Assembly: GCA_039683515.1 (NCBI GenBank)
Contig: JBDKRG010000011.1
Coordinates: 94,659-158,658, forward strand
Direction: 5' to 3'
DNA: 64,000 nucleotides
From: JAJFUE01 sp039683515
GTDB taxonomy: Bacteria > Sumerlaeota > Sumerlaeia > MVZB01
Shown here: positions 19,888-28,898 of the stretch, piece after piece
Layout of the letters: every line of letters starts with the position of its first letter
Numbering within the stretch: position 1 is the first letter of the stretch
Made by a program: the position numbers and the translations under genes
Notes under the pieces: model-generated
Databases searched by the model: none
Seen by the model: only the letters and a program-made list of their open reading frames with translations
Told to the model about the DNA's origin: nothing

Positions 19888-20688
19888 TCAGTCGTGGAAC
19901 ACCGAGAGGATCTCGACGCCGGTGCGCTCGCGCAGGATCGCCTCGGCGCGCTTGGCCTGCTCGGGCGTGATGATCCGGAGCGCGCGGCCGCCCGGGCCGG
20001 CGACCGCGGCGTGATTGCCCCGGTTTTCGAGGCGCCACTCGGTCGGGTACGGCCGGCGCGGCGTGTTGAGCTGGACGCTGTCGGGCTTGATTTTGTTGAT
20101 CAGCGGAACCCACGCCGCGATCTCGGCAAGGTTCGTCGGCATGAACATGACCTGCAGCGCGAGCGTCCCCGCGAACTCTTTCCTGAGCGCGACGATGCCG
20201 TTGACGATCCGCTCGACCGTGATGCCGGGCGCGGGGCGGTTGACGCGGCGCAGCGTTTTGTCGTCGGGGGCGTCGAGCTTGCACGAAATCAGGTCCAGGC
20301 GCATGAGCTGGCGGCGCACGTCGGCCAGGTAAAGCTGCGTGGCGTTGGTCAGCAGGTGAATCGGCCGGTCGGTGAACTCCCGGATGACGTCGATGATTTC
20401 GCCGAGGTTGGTCGCGAGCGTCGGCTCGCCGCTGCCGGAGATGCTGACGACATCGACGCCGCCCCACTTGACCGTGGATAAATCGCGCCGGACCTGTTCG
20501 GTCGGGACGTAAACGCGGCGCTCGGTCGTGACGGCCTGAATCCGGCCGAGCTGGCAATAGATACAATCGAACGAGCAGGTCGAGCGCTCGACGATCGGGT
20601 CGATGCCGAGCGAGTGGCCGAACCGCCATGACTTCACGGGGCCGTAAACGCTGCTCGGGCGGGGCGTATCTGTGGAACCGTCGGACAT
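19888..20688 (-). CDS. Radical SAM protein, COG0731/TYW1-like
   Basis: This 266-residue protein carries CSFDCIYC, with Cys38, Cys42 and Cys45 ligating the SAM [4Fe-4S] cluster. SGSGEPTLATNLGEII is the SAM-contacting GE-type motif. The opening SSVYGPVKSWRFGHSLGIDPI followed by CQLG is characteristic of the COG0731 group of wybutosine-synthesis-like Fe-S oxidoreductases, whose bacterial substrates are mostly unknown. I chose the ATG at 20688; the longer frame to 20883 would read through repeat DNA. It is convergent with the membrane-protein gene to its left, 9 bases apart. Confidence 0.88.
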   Translation of the reverse strand: MSDGSTDTPRPSSVYGPVKSWRFGHSLGIDPIVERSTCSFDCIYCQLGRIQAVTTERRVYVPTEQVRRDLSTVKWGGVDVVSISGSGEPTLATNLGEIIDVIREFTDRPIHLLTNATQLYLADVRRQLMRLDLISCKLDAPDDKTLRRVNRPAPGITVERIVNGIVALRKEFAGTLALQVMFMPTNLAEIAAWVPLINKIKPDSVQLNTPRRPYPTEWRLENRGNHAAVAGPGGRALRIITPEQAKRAEAILRERTGVEILSVFHD

Positions 20689-20753
20689 GCTTGCTTCACT
20701 CCCAACCGGATTATAGGAAATGCCGGGGAGGAATGCCACGGCGGAAATGAAAA

Positions 20754-20800
20754 ACAGAGATGAGCGATGAGTGATGAATGATGAGAGATGAGAGATAAAA
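20754..20800. repeat. Degenerate GATGA tandem repeat
   Basis: AGATGAGCGATGAGTGATGA and similar units make up this stretch. It belongs to the same family as 16310-16341 and lies upstream of the radical SAM gene. Confidence 0.55.
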
Positions 20801-20945
20801 AACGGCCGCCCTCTGATTTTTGTAAAGATTAGTTGGAAATAAGGCGCATAAGGGTCCCGTAGGGAATACCGCGACGGAGCCATTTGACGCGATAATCATC
20901 GCGGCCGGATCGAGCCGGCCCATGATTCTTCAGCGGGAGTTGAAC

Positions 20946-21113
20946 ATGCTCCAGTCACAAACCCTCAAGTCGAAGAGCTTCTGGACGGGGGCGGCGATGA
21001 TCGTCACCGGGATCGGCCTGATCATCAGCGGCAGCCCCACCGAGGGGATCCAGACGATCGCCGGCGGCCTGGTGACGATCTTCGTGCGCGACGCCATCGC
21101 CAAGGCAAGCTGA
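20946..21113 (+). CDS. Small holin-like membrane protein
   Basis: This 55-residue protein starts at the ATG at 20946, which has GGGAG 8 bases upstream. It has one long hydrophobic stretch (about residues 15-31, TGAAMIVTGIGLIISGS) and a conserved-looking end, EGIQTIAGGLVTIFVRDAIAK. The pattern (KSKSFWTG, hydrophobic hairpin, FVRDAIAK) resembles small phage holin or phage-membrane proteins. No phage genes surround it, so it may be a domesticated remnant or a stand-alone membrane peptide. It is convergent with hprK across a palindromic gap. Confidence 0.65.
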   Translation: MLQSQTLKSKSFWTGAAMIVTGIGLIISGSPTEGIQTIAGGLVTIFVRDAIAKAS

Positions 21114-21126
21114 CAGAAATGCAAAC

Positions 21127-21250
21127 ACGAAAGGCACGAATGAAGAGCACGAAAAAAAACGAAAAAGAATCCACTCACACGCATTCCTTTTCGTGAATTT
21201 TCGTGAATCAATTCGTGCTTTTCGTGTTTCTCTTTGCTTTTCGTGTTTGC
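21127..21250. repeat. CACGAA-type inverted repeat between convergent genes
   Basis: AAACACGAAAGGCACGAAT near 21130 faces ATTCGTGCTTTTCGTGTTT near 21212-21230. Further TTTTCGTG units lie between and after them. The long imperfect hairpin sits between the 3' ends of two convergent genes, where it may stop transcription in both directions. Confidence 0.65.
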
Positions 21251-21253
21251 TTT

Positions 21254-22276
21254 TTATTCTTCCAACGCGCGGCGGAGGCGGTCGATCGCGCTGTACTGGC
21301 GCATCGGCGCGGCCTTCTTCTGGATCGCGTTCATGATGCGCTGGTCGAACTCGCGCGCCACGTTGATCCCCTGGTCCTCGAGCCGCTGCGTCAGCGCCGC
21401 GACCTCGACGAGCTTGGCGATGTTGCGGCCGGGCTCGACCGGCAGGACGTATTCGGGGATGCGGCAGTCGAACAGCGTCGAGTAGCGGTCGGCCAGCCCG
21501 AGCCGCTCGTATTCCTTGTCCGGGTCCCACGGCTCCATCGTGATCATCAGGACCAGCTTGGCCTCGTCGCGGACGGCCCGGACGCCGAACAGCAGCTCGA
21601 CGTCGATGATGCCGATACCGCGGATCTCCATGTGGTAGCCGATGTTGGGCGGGGTCTCGGCGTAGAGCTCGTCCTTGCCGACGCGGCGGATCACGACGAC
21701 GTCGTCGCCGATGAGCCGGTGGCCGCGCTCGATGAGCTCGAGGCCGCACTCGCTCTTGCCGACGCCGCTCTTGCCGCGGATCAGCACGCCCATGCCGAAG
21801 ACGTCCATCATCACGCCGTGGACGGTCCAGCTCGGGGCCAGCCGGCGCTCGAGGTAGTGGCCCAGGTCCGACTGGAACGGCGAGGTGATCTGGATGGTGC
21901 GCAGGAGCGGGATGGCGCGCGTCTGGCAGGTCTCCAGCAACTCGGGGCAGATTTCGAGCCCCGACGTGACGATCACGCACGGGATCGTGAAGCCCAGCGT
22001 GCGCTCGATGGCCCGGCGGCGGGCGTCGGCGTCGAGGCTCTTGAGGAACGAGCTTTCGGTCAGGCCGATGATCTGGACGCGCTGGGCGGAAAAGACGGCG
22101 TAATAGCCGGCCAGGGCCAGGCCGGGCCGGTTGAGCTCGGCGGTCGAGATGATCGAGTCCAGCCCGTCATGGCCGGTCACGATCTCCAGGTCCCATTCCT
22201 TCCCCTTCTTCTGGAGCATTTCCTGAACGGTCAGGGGGTGGACGAGTTCATTGAGTTGCTGGTTTGGCTCCGCCAT
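21254..22276 (-). CDS. hprK: HPr kinase/phosphorylase
   Basis: This 340-residue protein has the N-terminal receptor-like domain (about residues 10-140) and the C-terminal kinase domain. The kinase domain shows the P-loop GKSGVGKS at residues 168-175, DDVVVIRR, and the HprK signature MEIRGIGIIDVELLFGVRAV at about 216-235. HprK phosphorylates and dephosphorylates a serine of HPr or an HPr-like protein to control carbon use. The start at 22276 has AAGGA 8 bases upstream; the longer frame to 22333 is less likely. No HPr or PTS gene is visible nearby. Outside Firmicutes, hprK often occurs without a sugar-transporting PTS. Confidence 0.95.
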   Translation of the reverse strand: MAEPNQQLNELVHPLTVQEMLQKKGKEWDLEIVTGHDGLDSIISTAELNRPGLALAGYYAVFSAQRVQIIGLTESSFLKSLDADARRRAIERTLGFTIPCVIVTSGLEICPELLETCQTRAIPLLRTIQITSPFQSDLGHYLERRLAPSWTVHGVMMDVFGMGVLIRGKSGVGKSECGLELIERGHRLIGDDVVVIRRVGKDELYAETPPNIGYHMEIRGIGIIDVELLFGVRAVRDEAKLVLMITMEPWDPDKEYERLGLADRYSTLFDCRIPEYVLPVEPGRNIAKLVEVAALTQRLEDQGINVAREFDQRIMNAIQKKAAPMRQYSAIDRLRRALEE

Positions 22277-22498
22277 GGCCGATTTCCTTAAAGATACTGG
22301 TTTCAGCATAACGCGGGCCGGGAACGTCGGCAAGCCCGGATGAGCATTCGGCGGCCATTCCTTTTGTTTTGATTAATCCGGCAATCTTGGCCATTAATGG
22401 GGCCGCCGCGTGCCTCATCCGGGTTTGTTCGGCATGCCGCGCGATGCATCGAACCGCATTTCGGGTTTCAGCGGAAACGCCTGAGGGGAACGAATTTC

Positions 22499-25462
22499 AT
22501 GGATTTCAGAACAGTTTTCATCATCCTGGCGCTTGCTGTCATCGAGATGGCGGCGCCGCTCAACGCCGGCTGCTCCGGCGAAACTCTGGCGCGCTCGTTC
22601 GAGCTGCGCTGGGTTTCGGACCAGCCCGCGGCCAACGGCGAAACGGATTTCAAGGGGCCGACGGCCATCCACAACACGGATGAGCGCATCCATTTCCTCA
22701 ATGCATACGATCAGGTGGCCGCCCGGTTTTTCAATAATCCCAATTGGGACCGGCTTGCCGTGGACGAGGCGCGCGTCGCGGAAGCCACGCGCCGGATCAA
22801 GCCGCAACCGCTCCCCGCGGTTCGCCGCCGCATCCCGCTGACCGATTGGAAATTCACCGGCCAGCGCCGCGGCCAGCGCCGCGAACGCGCCAGGCGGCTT
22901 GACGCCTGGAACGCTTTGCCCGACGCCGACGTGCGCGACGGCGCGCTCGTTCTCACCCGCGCCGGCGGCTCGATCCAGGCCGATTGGGCCGCGCAGGACT
23001 GGCGATTCCGTTTCCAATGGAGCGCCCGGCTCACGAATCCCGGCGACCACGCCCTCTTCACACTCGTCCCCGGCGTCATCTGCGGCCTGCGTCCGGACGG
23101 CTCCGCCTTTTACCGCGCCGACAACAAGGACATCGCCGCCGGTTCATGGCAACCCGGGTCATGGGCCCGATTCGTGACCGAAGTCGACCTGTCGCAAGGC
23201 CGTTTTAATCTCTACCTCAACGACGCGCTGATCGCCGATTTCGTCCCGCTGGCCGACACCGCCGCGATCAACCGGTTCGTTGCCTCGGGCTCAGCCGGCC
23301 TGGAACTCGACGACATCTGGGGCCAGGGCTATCAGCCGCTCACGAAAGATCCGCGAAAGCCGTTCAGCATCGCGACATTTATCGATGAGGATTTTTCGCC
23401 GCTCCCCGATCTGGGCGGCTGGAACAGGGCCGGCTATGACGACGCCGCGTGGGTTCCCGTCCCGCACTGGCCATACGCCCACGGCGGCGAGCGCCGCGCC
23501 GGCGAGGACCTCTACCTGCGGACCACGGTGCGCCCCGGGCGGTTCCAGAAAGCCCTCCTCAATGTCGAGTGCCTCGACCCGGCCGGCGATATCTGGGTCA
23601 ACGGCCGCCACGTCGAGTCCCGCAACGACCGCTATCCGTTCGAGCTCGATCTGACCCAATACCTCAAGCCGAACGAGGAAAATTTGATCGCGGTCCGCGT
23701 GAAGGCCAACAAGGAAACCACCGGCATGGTCCACACGCCGACCGACGACCACACCGGCTGGTCGGCCGGGCGGATGGCGCTCGACCTCACCACGCCCACC
23801 CACATCGACGATGTGTTCGTCCACACCGAGCGCCTCGATTCCAATGAAGCCCGGGTGTGCGTGGAGACAACGCTTGCGGGCACGGACGCGCGCAAGCTCA
23901 AGGTCTCGCTCTACCCATGGTTCCCGGCCGAGTCGGCCGCGGCCGCCGCGACGGAGGTCTTCACGATCGAGCCGGGATCCGCCAAATCGAAAAACATCAT
24001 CCGCGTGAACCGGCCCGCGCTCTGGTCGCCCGAGCACCCCCGGCTCTACAAAGTCTCCGTCAGCCTTCTGGATGACCAGGGCAACCCCATCGACGACGAA
24101 GTCGTCACGGCGGGCATCCGCACCGTCAGCCAGGAAGGCGGCACATTCCGGATCAACGGCAGGCCGGCCATGATGAACGGCACGCTCATTTTCGGCTTCC
24201 GCCCGCCGCTCGAACGCATTTCCCAGTGGGTGCGCTGCCCGCCCGAGGATTGGATCGTCCGCGAGATCCTGATGATCCAGGCGATGAACGGCAACACCAT
24301 TCGCATGAGCCAGCACAACAGCGTCGTCGGCGGCGTGAACGACCCGCGCTACGCCGAGATCGGCGATCAGCTCGGCATCATGTTCCAGTGGGCCACCACT
24401 TCATGGGTTCGCGAATACAGCCCCGACCAGCTCGACTTCAAGGGCCTCCCCCTCTACGTCCGCCAGGTGCGCAATCACCCGAGCATCGTGATCTGGCAAC
24501 CCGCCAATCACCCCGGTTTCCCCAAGGGCGACGCCGGATTCCGCGAGGGCATGAAATGGTACGGGCGTGTGTATGAGACGATCTACGCGCTCGATCAGAG
24601 CCGGCTGATTACCCCGACGGCCAACGTCACGCGGCTGCACCCGCGCAACGACGCCGGAACGCTCGATTGCGACGGCAACGCGGTCGAGCCGATCCCCGCG
24701 TGGACCGCCCCCGGCATCGCGCGCGGCGACATGGACCACGCCACCGGCTACGGCGCCGAGTGGATCGTGCCGCGCCTCTACCCCTCCCCGCCGACGTTCA
24801 CCAGCCACATGGGCTGGCGCGACAAGGGCTACAAGCAGGATTTCCTGAACAGCCCCGTGCGCGCCTACTTCGACTTCGAAAGCGAGGAAAGCGCCGGCCA
24901 GCCCAACTGGAACCTCGTCAAGGGCAAGCCCGAGTATCTCGTCTTTTCCTACGAACACGATTACGACACCGGCTCGATCGGACAGTTGCTGAACAGCTCG
25001 CAGTGGCGCGCAAGCCAGGCATGGCAGGCGATGAGCGCCTACGAGGCCTATCGCAAGAAACGCTGGCTCGATTACGACGGCCTCGCGTGGTGCACGCTGC
25101 GCGGCGGCGGCAACACCGCGACTTACCAGAAGCCGTTGACCGACTACTACAATCACACCAAGATGGCGTTTCACGCCGTCGGGATGGTGTTCCAGCCGAT
25201 CCTTGCCGGCAGCCGCAATGTCGACATGGTCTACGGCCCCGGCGACGCCGTTCCGGTCGTGCTGATGAACCTCGGCGAGGAGCGCATGGTTGACGTCATC
25301 GTCACCGTCCGCGACCTGGACGGCCGGCAAATCGAACAAAAAATCTTCTCCGGCGTGCGCATGCCGGCGGGCCGCTCGGCCACCGATGTCGGCGAGTTTA
25401 AGCCCGGCTCGCCCAAGGGAATTTATTCGATCGAATACGAGGTCCGTGCCTCGAACGATTGA
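22499..25462 (+). CDS. Secreted glycoside hydrolase family 2-like protein with altered active site
   Basis: This 987-residue protein has a signal peptide (MDFRTVFIILALAVIEMAAPLNAG), chosen because GAGGGGAAC precedes the ATG at 22499. A jelly-roll-like region (about 150-260) is followed by GH2 domains: sugar-binding fold (DLYLRTTVRPGRFQKALLNVE, about 340-440), immunoglobulin-like sandwich (about 440-560) and TIM barrel (from FRINGRPAMMNG). In the barrel the usual acid/base motif Asn-Glu appears as NHPSIVIWQPANHPG (about 657-671), with His where Glu is expected. ESEESAGQPNW near residue 795 may hold the nucleophile Glu. It may be an unusual beta-galactosidase/glucuronidase relative or a non-catalytic binding protein. 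Confidence 0.82.
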   Translation: MDFRTVFIILALAVIEMAAPLNAGCSGETLARSFELRWVSDQPAANGETDFKGPTAIHNTDERIHFLNAYDQVAARFFNNPNWDRLAVDEARVAEATRRIKPQPLPAVRRRIPLTDWKFTGQRRGQRRERARRLDAWNALPDADVRDGALVLTRAGGSIQADWAAQDWRFRFQWSARLTNPGDHALFTLVPGVICGLRPDGSAFYRADNKDIAAGSWQPGSWARFVTEVDLSQGRFNLYLNDALIADFVPLADTAAINRFVASGSAGLELDDIWGQGYQPLTKDPRKPFSIATFIDEDFSPLPDLGGWNRAGYDDAAWVPVPHWPYAHGGERRAGEDLYLRTTVRPGRFQKALLNVECLDPAGDIWVNGRHVESRNDRYPFELDLTQYLKPNEENLIAVRVKANKETTGMVHTPTDDHTGWSAGRMALDLTTPTHIDDVFVHTERLDSNEARVCVETTLAGTDARKLKVSLYPWFPAESAAAAATEVFTIEPGSAKSKNIIRVNRPALWSPEHPRLYKVSVSLLDDQGNPIDDEVVTAGIRTVSQEGGTFRINGRPAMMNGTLIFGFRPPLERISQWVRCPPEDWIVREILMIQAMNGNTIRMSQHNSVVGGVNDPRYAEIGDQLGIMFQWATTSWVREYSPDQLDFKGLPLYVRQVRNHPSIVIWQPANHPGFPKGDAGFREGMKWYGRVYETIYALDQSRLITPTANVTRLHPRNDAGTLDCDGNAVEPIPAWTAPGIARGDMDHATGYGAEWIVPRLYPSPPTFTSHMGWRDKGYKQDFLNSPVRAYFDFESEESAGQPNWNLVKGKPEYLVFSYEHDYDTGSIGQLLNSSQWRASQAWQAMSAYEAYRKKRWLDYDGLAWCTLRGGGNTATYQKPLTDYYNHTKMAFHAVGMVFQPILAGSRNVDMVYGPGDAVPVVLMNLGEERMVDVIVTVRDLDGRQIEQKIFSGVRMPAGRSATDVGEFKPGSPKGIYSIEYEVRASND

Positions 25463-25487
25463 TTCATCCCCGACCCGGCAAACGCAC

Positions 25488-25516
25488 TCGACAACCTCAG
25501 CGCCGCGGCCTAGAAT
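25488..25516 (+). promoter_or_regulatory. Putative sigma-70 promoter of valS
   Basis: TCGACA (25488-25493) and TAGAAT (25511-25516) are separated by 17 bases. Each hexamer matches consensus at five of six positions. The site lies 66 bases upstream of the valS start. Confidence 0.5.
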
Positions 25517-25581
25517 AAGTCGGTCTTTTTTCTCCGGGGTCCGTTCCTGGCCGGAGTCGATTACGCTGCGCAGGCTGTCCC

Positions 25582-28293
25582 ATGTCCACCGAAACCCAGC
25601 TCTCGAGCCGCTACAATCCGCACGACCTCGAACCGGCGCTTTACGAGCGCTGGGAGAAGGGCGGCTATTTCACCGCCGACCCCAAGCGCCCGGCGCCGCC
25701 CTACACGATCGTCATCCCGCCGCCCAACGTCACCGGGTTCCTGCACATCGGCCACGCCCTCAACAACACCCTTCAGGATATCCTCATCCGCTGGCGGCGC
25801 ATGCAGGGGATGGACGCGCTGTGGGTCCCCGGCACCGACCACGCCGGCATCGCCACCCAGCACGTCGTCGAGAAGAAGCTGTGGAAGGACGAGCACCTGG
25901 ACCGCCGCGACATGGGCCGCGAGAAGTTCCTCGAGCACGTCTGGGCGTGGCGCGACCAGTACGGCACGCGCATCATCAACCAGCTCAAGCGGCTCGGCTG
26001 CTCGTGCGACTGGACGCGCACGCGATTCACGATGGACGCCGGCCTCTCGCGCGCGGTGCTGACGGTTTTTAAAAGGCTTTTCGAAGAGGGGCTGATCTAC
26101 CGCGGCGATTACCTCGTCAACTGGTCGCCCAAGCTCCAGACCGCGCTCAGCGACGACGAAGTCGAATACAAGATGGTCAAGGGCCACCTCTGGCACATCC
26201 GCTACCCGATGGCCGACGGCGAGGGCTCGATCATCGTCGCCACCACGCGCCCCGAGACGATGCTCGGCGACACGGCCGTCGCCGTCCACCCCGAGGACGA
26301 GCGCTACAAGCACCTCATCGGCCGGCATGTCAAGCTGCCGCTCATGAACCGCCTCATCCCGATCATCCCCGACGCGTTCGTCGAGCGCGAGTTCGGCACG
26401 GGCGCCGTCAAGGTCACCCCCGCGCACGACCCCAACGACTACGAGATGGGCAAGCGCCACGAGCTCCAGATGATCAACATCATGACCCCCGACGGCCACC
26501 TGAACGAGAACGCGGGCGCCTACCAGGGGCTCGAGATGCTGGCCGGCCGCAAGAAGGTCGTCGAGGACCTCCAGGCGCAGGGCTTCCTCGTCAAGGTCGA
26601 GGACCACGAGCACAACGTCGGCCACGACTACCGCTCCGGCTGCGTCGTCGAGCCGTACCTGAGCAAGCAGTGGTTCGTCAAGATGAAGCCGCTGACCGGC
26701 CCGGCGATCGAGGCCGTGCGCAGCGGGCGCATCCAGTTCGTGCCGTCGCACTACGAAAACGTCTACTACCACTGGATGGAAAACGTGCGCGACTGGTGCA
26801 TCTCGCGCCAGCTGTGGTGGGGCCACCGCATCCCGATTTACTACTGCGCCGACTGCGGCCACCTGTGGTGCGAGGTCGAGCGCCCGCCGAAGGCCTGCCC
26901 GCGCTGCTCGTCGCCGCGCATCCACCAGGACCCGGACGTCCTCGACACGTGGTTCAGCTCGGCGCTGTGGCCGTTCTCGACGCTCGGCTGGCCGGACCAC
27001 ACCGCCGACCTCGACAAGTACTACCCGACCAACACGCTCATCACGGCCCACGAGATCATCTTCTTCTGGGTCGCGCGCATGATCATCATGGGCCTCAAGT
27101 TCATGGGCGAGATCCCGTTCAGCAAGGTCGTCATCAACCCGCTCGTGATGGACGAGCACGGCAAGAAGATGTCGAAGAGCTCGGGCACCGCGATCGACCC
27201 GATCGAGGTCATCGACCAGATCGGCGCCGACTCGATCCGCCTGACGATGGCCAGCTACCCGACCCAGAGCCGCCACATCAGCCTCTCCGACAAGCGCTTC
27301 GAGTCGATGCGCAACTTCAGCAACAAGCTGTGGAACGCGACGCGGTTCGTCCTCATGAACACCGAGGACCTCGCCCCCGAGACGCTCGCCGCCGGGCCCG
27401 ATCCCAACCGGCTCGAGCTCGAGGACAAGTGGATCCTGGCCGGCCTCGGCCGCGCGACCGCGCAGGCCACCGCCGCGCTCGAGCAGTTCGGCTTCGACGC
27501 CTACGTCGACGCCGTCTACAAGTTCATCTGGAACCAGTATTGCGACTGGTACGTGGAGCTGGTGAAGGACCGGCTGTATGCGTCCGACCCGGCGGGCCAG
27601 GGGCGCCTGTCGCCGGCCTCGCGCGCGACGGCGCAGGTCGTCCTCGCCACCGTGCTCGAAAAGATCCTGCGCCTGCTGCACCCGGTCGCGCCGTTCATCA
27701 CCGAGGAGATCTGGCAGAACCTCAAGTCGCGCTGGGGCGCCGGCAACGAGCAGTTCGCGGCCGAGGTCCTGATGACCGCGAGCTGGCCCGAGGCGGCCCC
27801 GGCCTCGGCCGACGCCGAGTCGATCGACGCCGCCATGAGCCTCATCCAGGAAGCCATCGGCCGCATCCGCGCCATCCGCGGCGAGCTGAACGTGCCGCCG
27901 GGCACGAAGGTCGACATCGACATCGTCTCGGCCGGCGCCGCCAAGATCGAGCTGCTCAACCAGCAGCAGCACTACATCCGCAGCCTGACCAACATCGGCG
28001 AGCTGCGGCTCGGCGCCGAACACACGCTTCAGGGCTTCGCCTCGACGGCGGTGATCGAGGACGTGACGATCCACGTCATGCTCCCCGAGGAGCTGCGCGT
28101 CCAGGAGCGCGCCCGCCTCGACAAGGAGATCGCCCGGCTCGAGAAGGGCGTCGCCGCCGCCGAGAAGAAGCTCTCCAACGAGAAGTTCGTCGGCGGCGCC
28201 CCGGCCGAGGTCGTCCAGGCCGAACGCGACAAGCTCGATAAAATCAAGACCGAGCTGGCCGCCTTAACCGCAAAGCGCCACGGGCTGGATTAA
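25582..28293 (+). CDS. valS: Valyl-tRNA synthetase
   Basis: This 903-residue class I aminoacyl-tRNA synthetase charges tRNA-Val. HIGH is at residues 55-58 (GFLHIGHALNN), the editing domain follows (TTRPETMLGDTAV, GAVKVTPAHDPND), and KMSKS is at about 529-533. The zinc-ribbon segment YYCADCGHLWCEVERPPKACPRC lies at about 418-441. The C-terminal coiled-coil arm (RLDKEIARLEKGVAAAEKKLSNEKFVGGAP) is complete. The length is typical. It is a single-gene transcription unit with its own promoter and a strong terminator. Confidence 0.98.
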   Translation: MSTETQLSSRYNPHDLEPALYERWEKGGYFTADPKRPAPPYTIVIPPPNVTGFLHIGHALNNTLQDILIRWRRMQGMDALWVPGTDHAGIATQHVVEKKLWKDEHLDRRDMGREKFLEHVWAWRDQYGTRIINQLKRLGCSCDWTRTRFTMDAGLSRAVLTVFKRLFEEGLIYRGDYLVNWSPKLQTALSDDEVEYKMVKGHLWHIRYPMADGEGSIIVATTRPETMLGDTAVAVHPEDERYKHLIGRHVKLPLMNRLIPIIPDAFVEREFGTGAVKVTPAHDPNDYEMGKRHELQMINIMTPDGHLNENAGAYQGLEMLAGRKKVVEDLQAQGFLVKVEDHEHNVGHDYRSGCVVEPYLSKQWFVKMKPLTGPAIEAVRSGRIQFVPSHYENVYYHWMENVRDWCISRQLWWGHRIPIYYCADCGHLWCEVERPPKACPRCSSPRIHQDPDVLDTWFSSALWPFSTLGWPDHTADLDKYYPTNTLITAHEIIFFWVARMIIMGLKFMGEIPFSKVVINPLVMDEHGKKMSKSSGTAIDPIEVIDQIGADSIRLTMASYPTQSRHISLSDKRFESMRNFSNKLWNATRFVLMNTEDLAPETLAAGPDPNRLELEDKWILAGLGRATAQATAALEQFGFDAYVDAVYKFIWNQYCDWYVELVKDRLYASDPAGQGRLSPASRATAQVVLATVLEKILRLLHPVAPFITEEIWQNLKSRWGAGNEQFAAEVLMTASWPEAAPASADAESIDAAMSLIQEAIGRIRAIRGELNVPPGTKVDIDIVSAGAAKIELLNQQQHYIRSLTNIGELRLGAEHTLQGFASTAVIEDVTIHVMLPEELRVQERARLDKEIARLEKGVAAAEKKLSNEKFVGGAPAEVVQAERDKLDKIKTELAALTAKRHGLD

Positions 28294-28350
28294 TCCTGGG
28301 AACGCCGATCTCCCGATCGGCTCCGGCTGCTCACGCAAAAACGCAAAAGA

Positions 28351-28387
28351 AAACCCCGAAAACCGCAAAAGGTTTTCGGGGTTTTTC
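28351..28387 (+). terminator. Intrinsic terminator of valS, probably bidirectional
   Basis: AAAACCCCGAAAACC and GGTTTTCGGGGTTTTT form a 15-base-pair stem with a short GCAAAA loop, 58 bases after the valS stop. The A-rich left side gives a U tract on the other strand, so it can also serve the convergent gene ending at 28402. Confidence 0.85.
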
Positions 28388-28401
28388 ATGATCGCCCCTG
28401 T

Positions 28402-28878
28402 TCACAGGGTTTTTGCGAGCTTGTTCAGCTGCTCATAAATTCCGCCCGATTGCCCCGTAATCGGTTCGCTCTCTCGAACAATGCTTTTACCCGCCGTTGC
28501 CCGAATGACCTGTTTCGGGGCGTCGACCTCGGCAACCGGCTGCGATTCACAAGACACCTCGTACTTGCCGCCCTTCTTGACCAGTTTCCCGGACCACCAG
28601 TAGGGGGCTTCATGATCGATATAATACCTGACCCATTGATTGTTCGTGTTGCGCTGAAACACCATGATGGACGAGGGCTCGATCAAGGAGCCGTTGTAGC
28701 TCTGAGTCAGAAGCAGCAAGCCGTCATTCGTATCCCGGCATGAATCGAGCACCTGCAGCCGGTCCGGCACGCGAAAGGGGTTCACAAACACGACGATGCA
28801 GGCGGCCACCGGAAGCACGACAAACAGCAGCACGGCGACCAGCGGGTAAAAATAGGGGTTCCGCTTTTTCTGTTCCAT
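28402..28878 (-). CDS. Small single-pass membrane protein of unknown function
   Basis: This protein has 158 residues from the ATG at 28878 (MEQKKRNPYFYPL); the frame continues upstream but overlaps the coding end of the next gene. A hydrophobic segment at about residues 11-33 (VAVLLFVVLPVAACIVVFV) anchors a short extracytoplasmic domain with no known motif (DSCRDTNDGLLLLTQSYNGSL, YYIDHEAPYWWSGKLVKKGGKY). It lies 20 bases downstream of the large membrane protein gene on the same strand, so it is probably co-transcribed. Confidence 0.68.
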   Translation of the reverse strand: MEQKKRNPYFYPLVAVLLFVVLPVAACIVVFVNPFRVPDRLQVLDSCRDTNDGLLLLTQSYNGSLIEPSSIMVFQRNTNNQWVRYYIDHEAPYWWSGKLVKKGGKYEVSCESQPVAEVDAPKQVIRATAGKSIVRESEPITGQSGGIYEQLNKLAKTL

Positions 28879-28898
28879 GATGGGTTTGTATAACGAAG

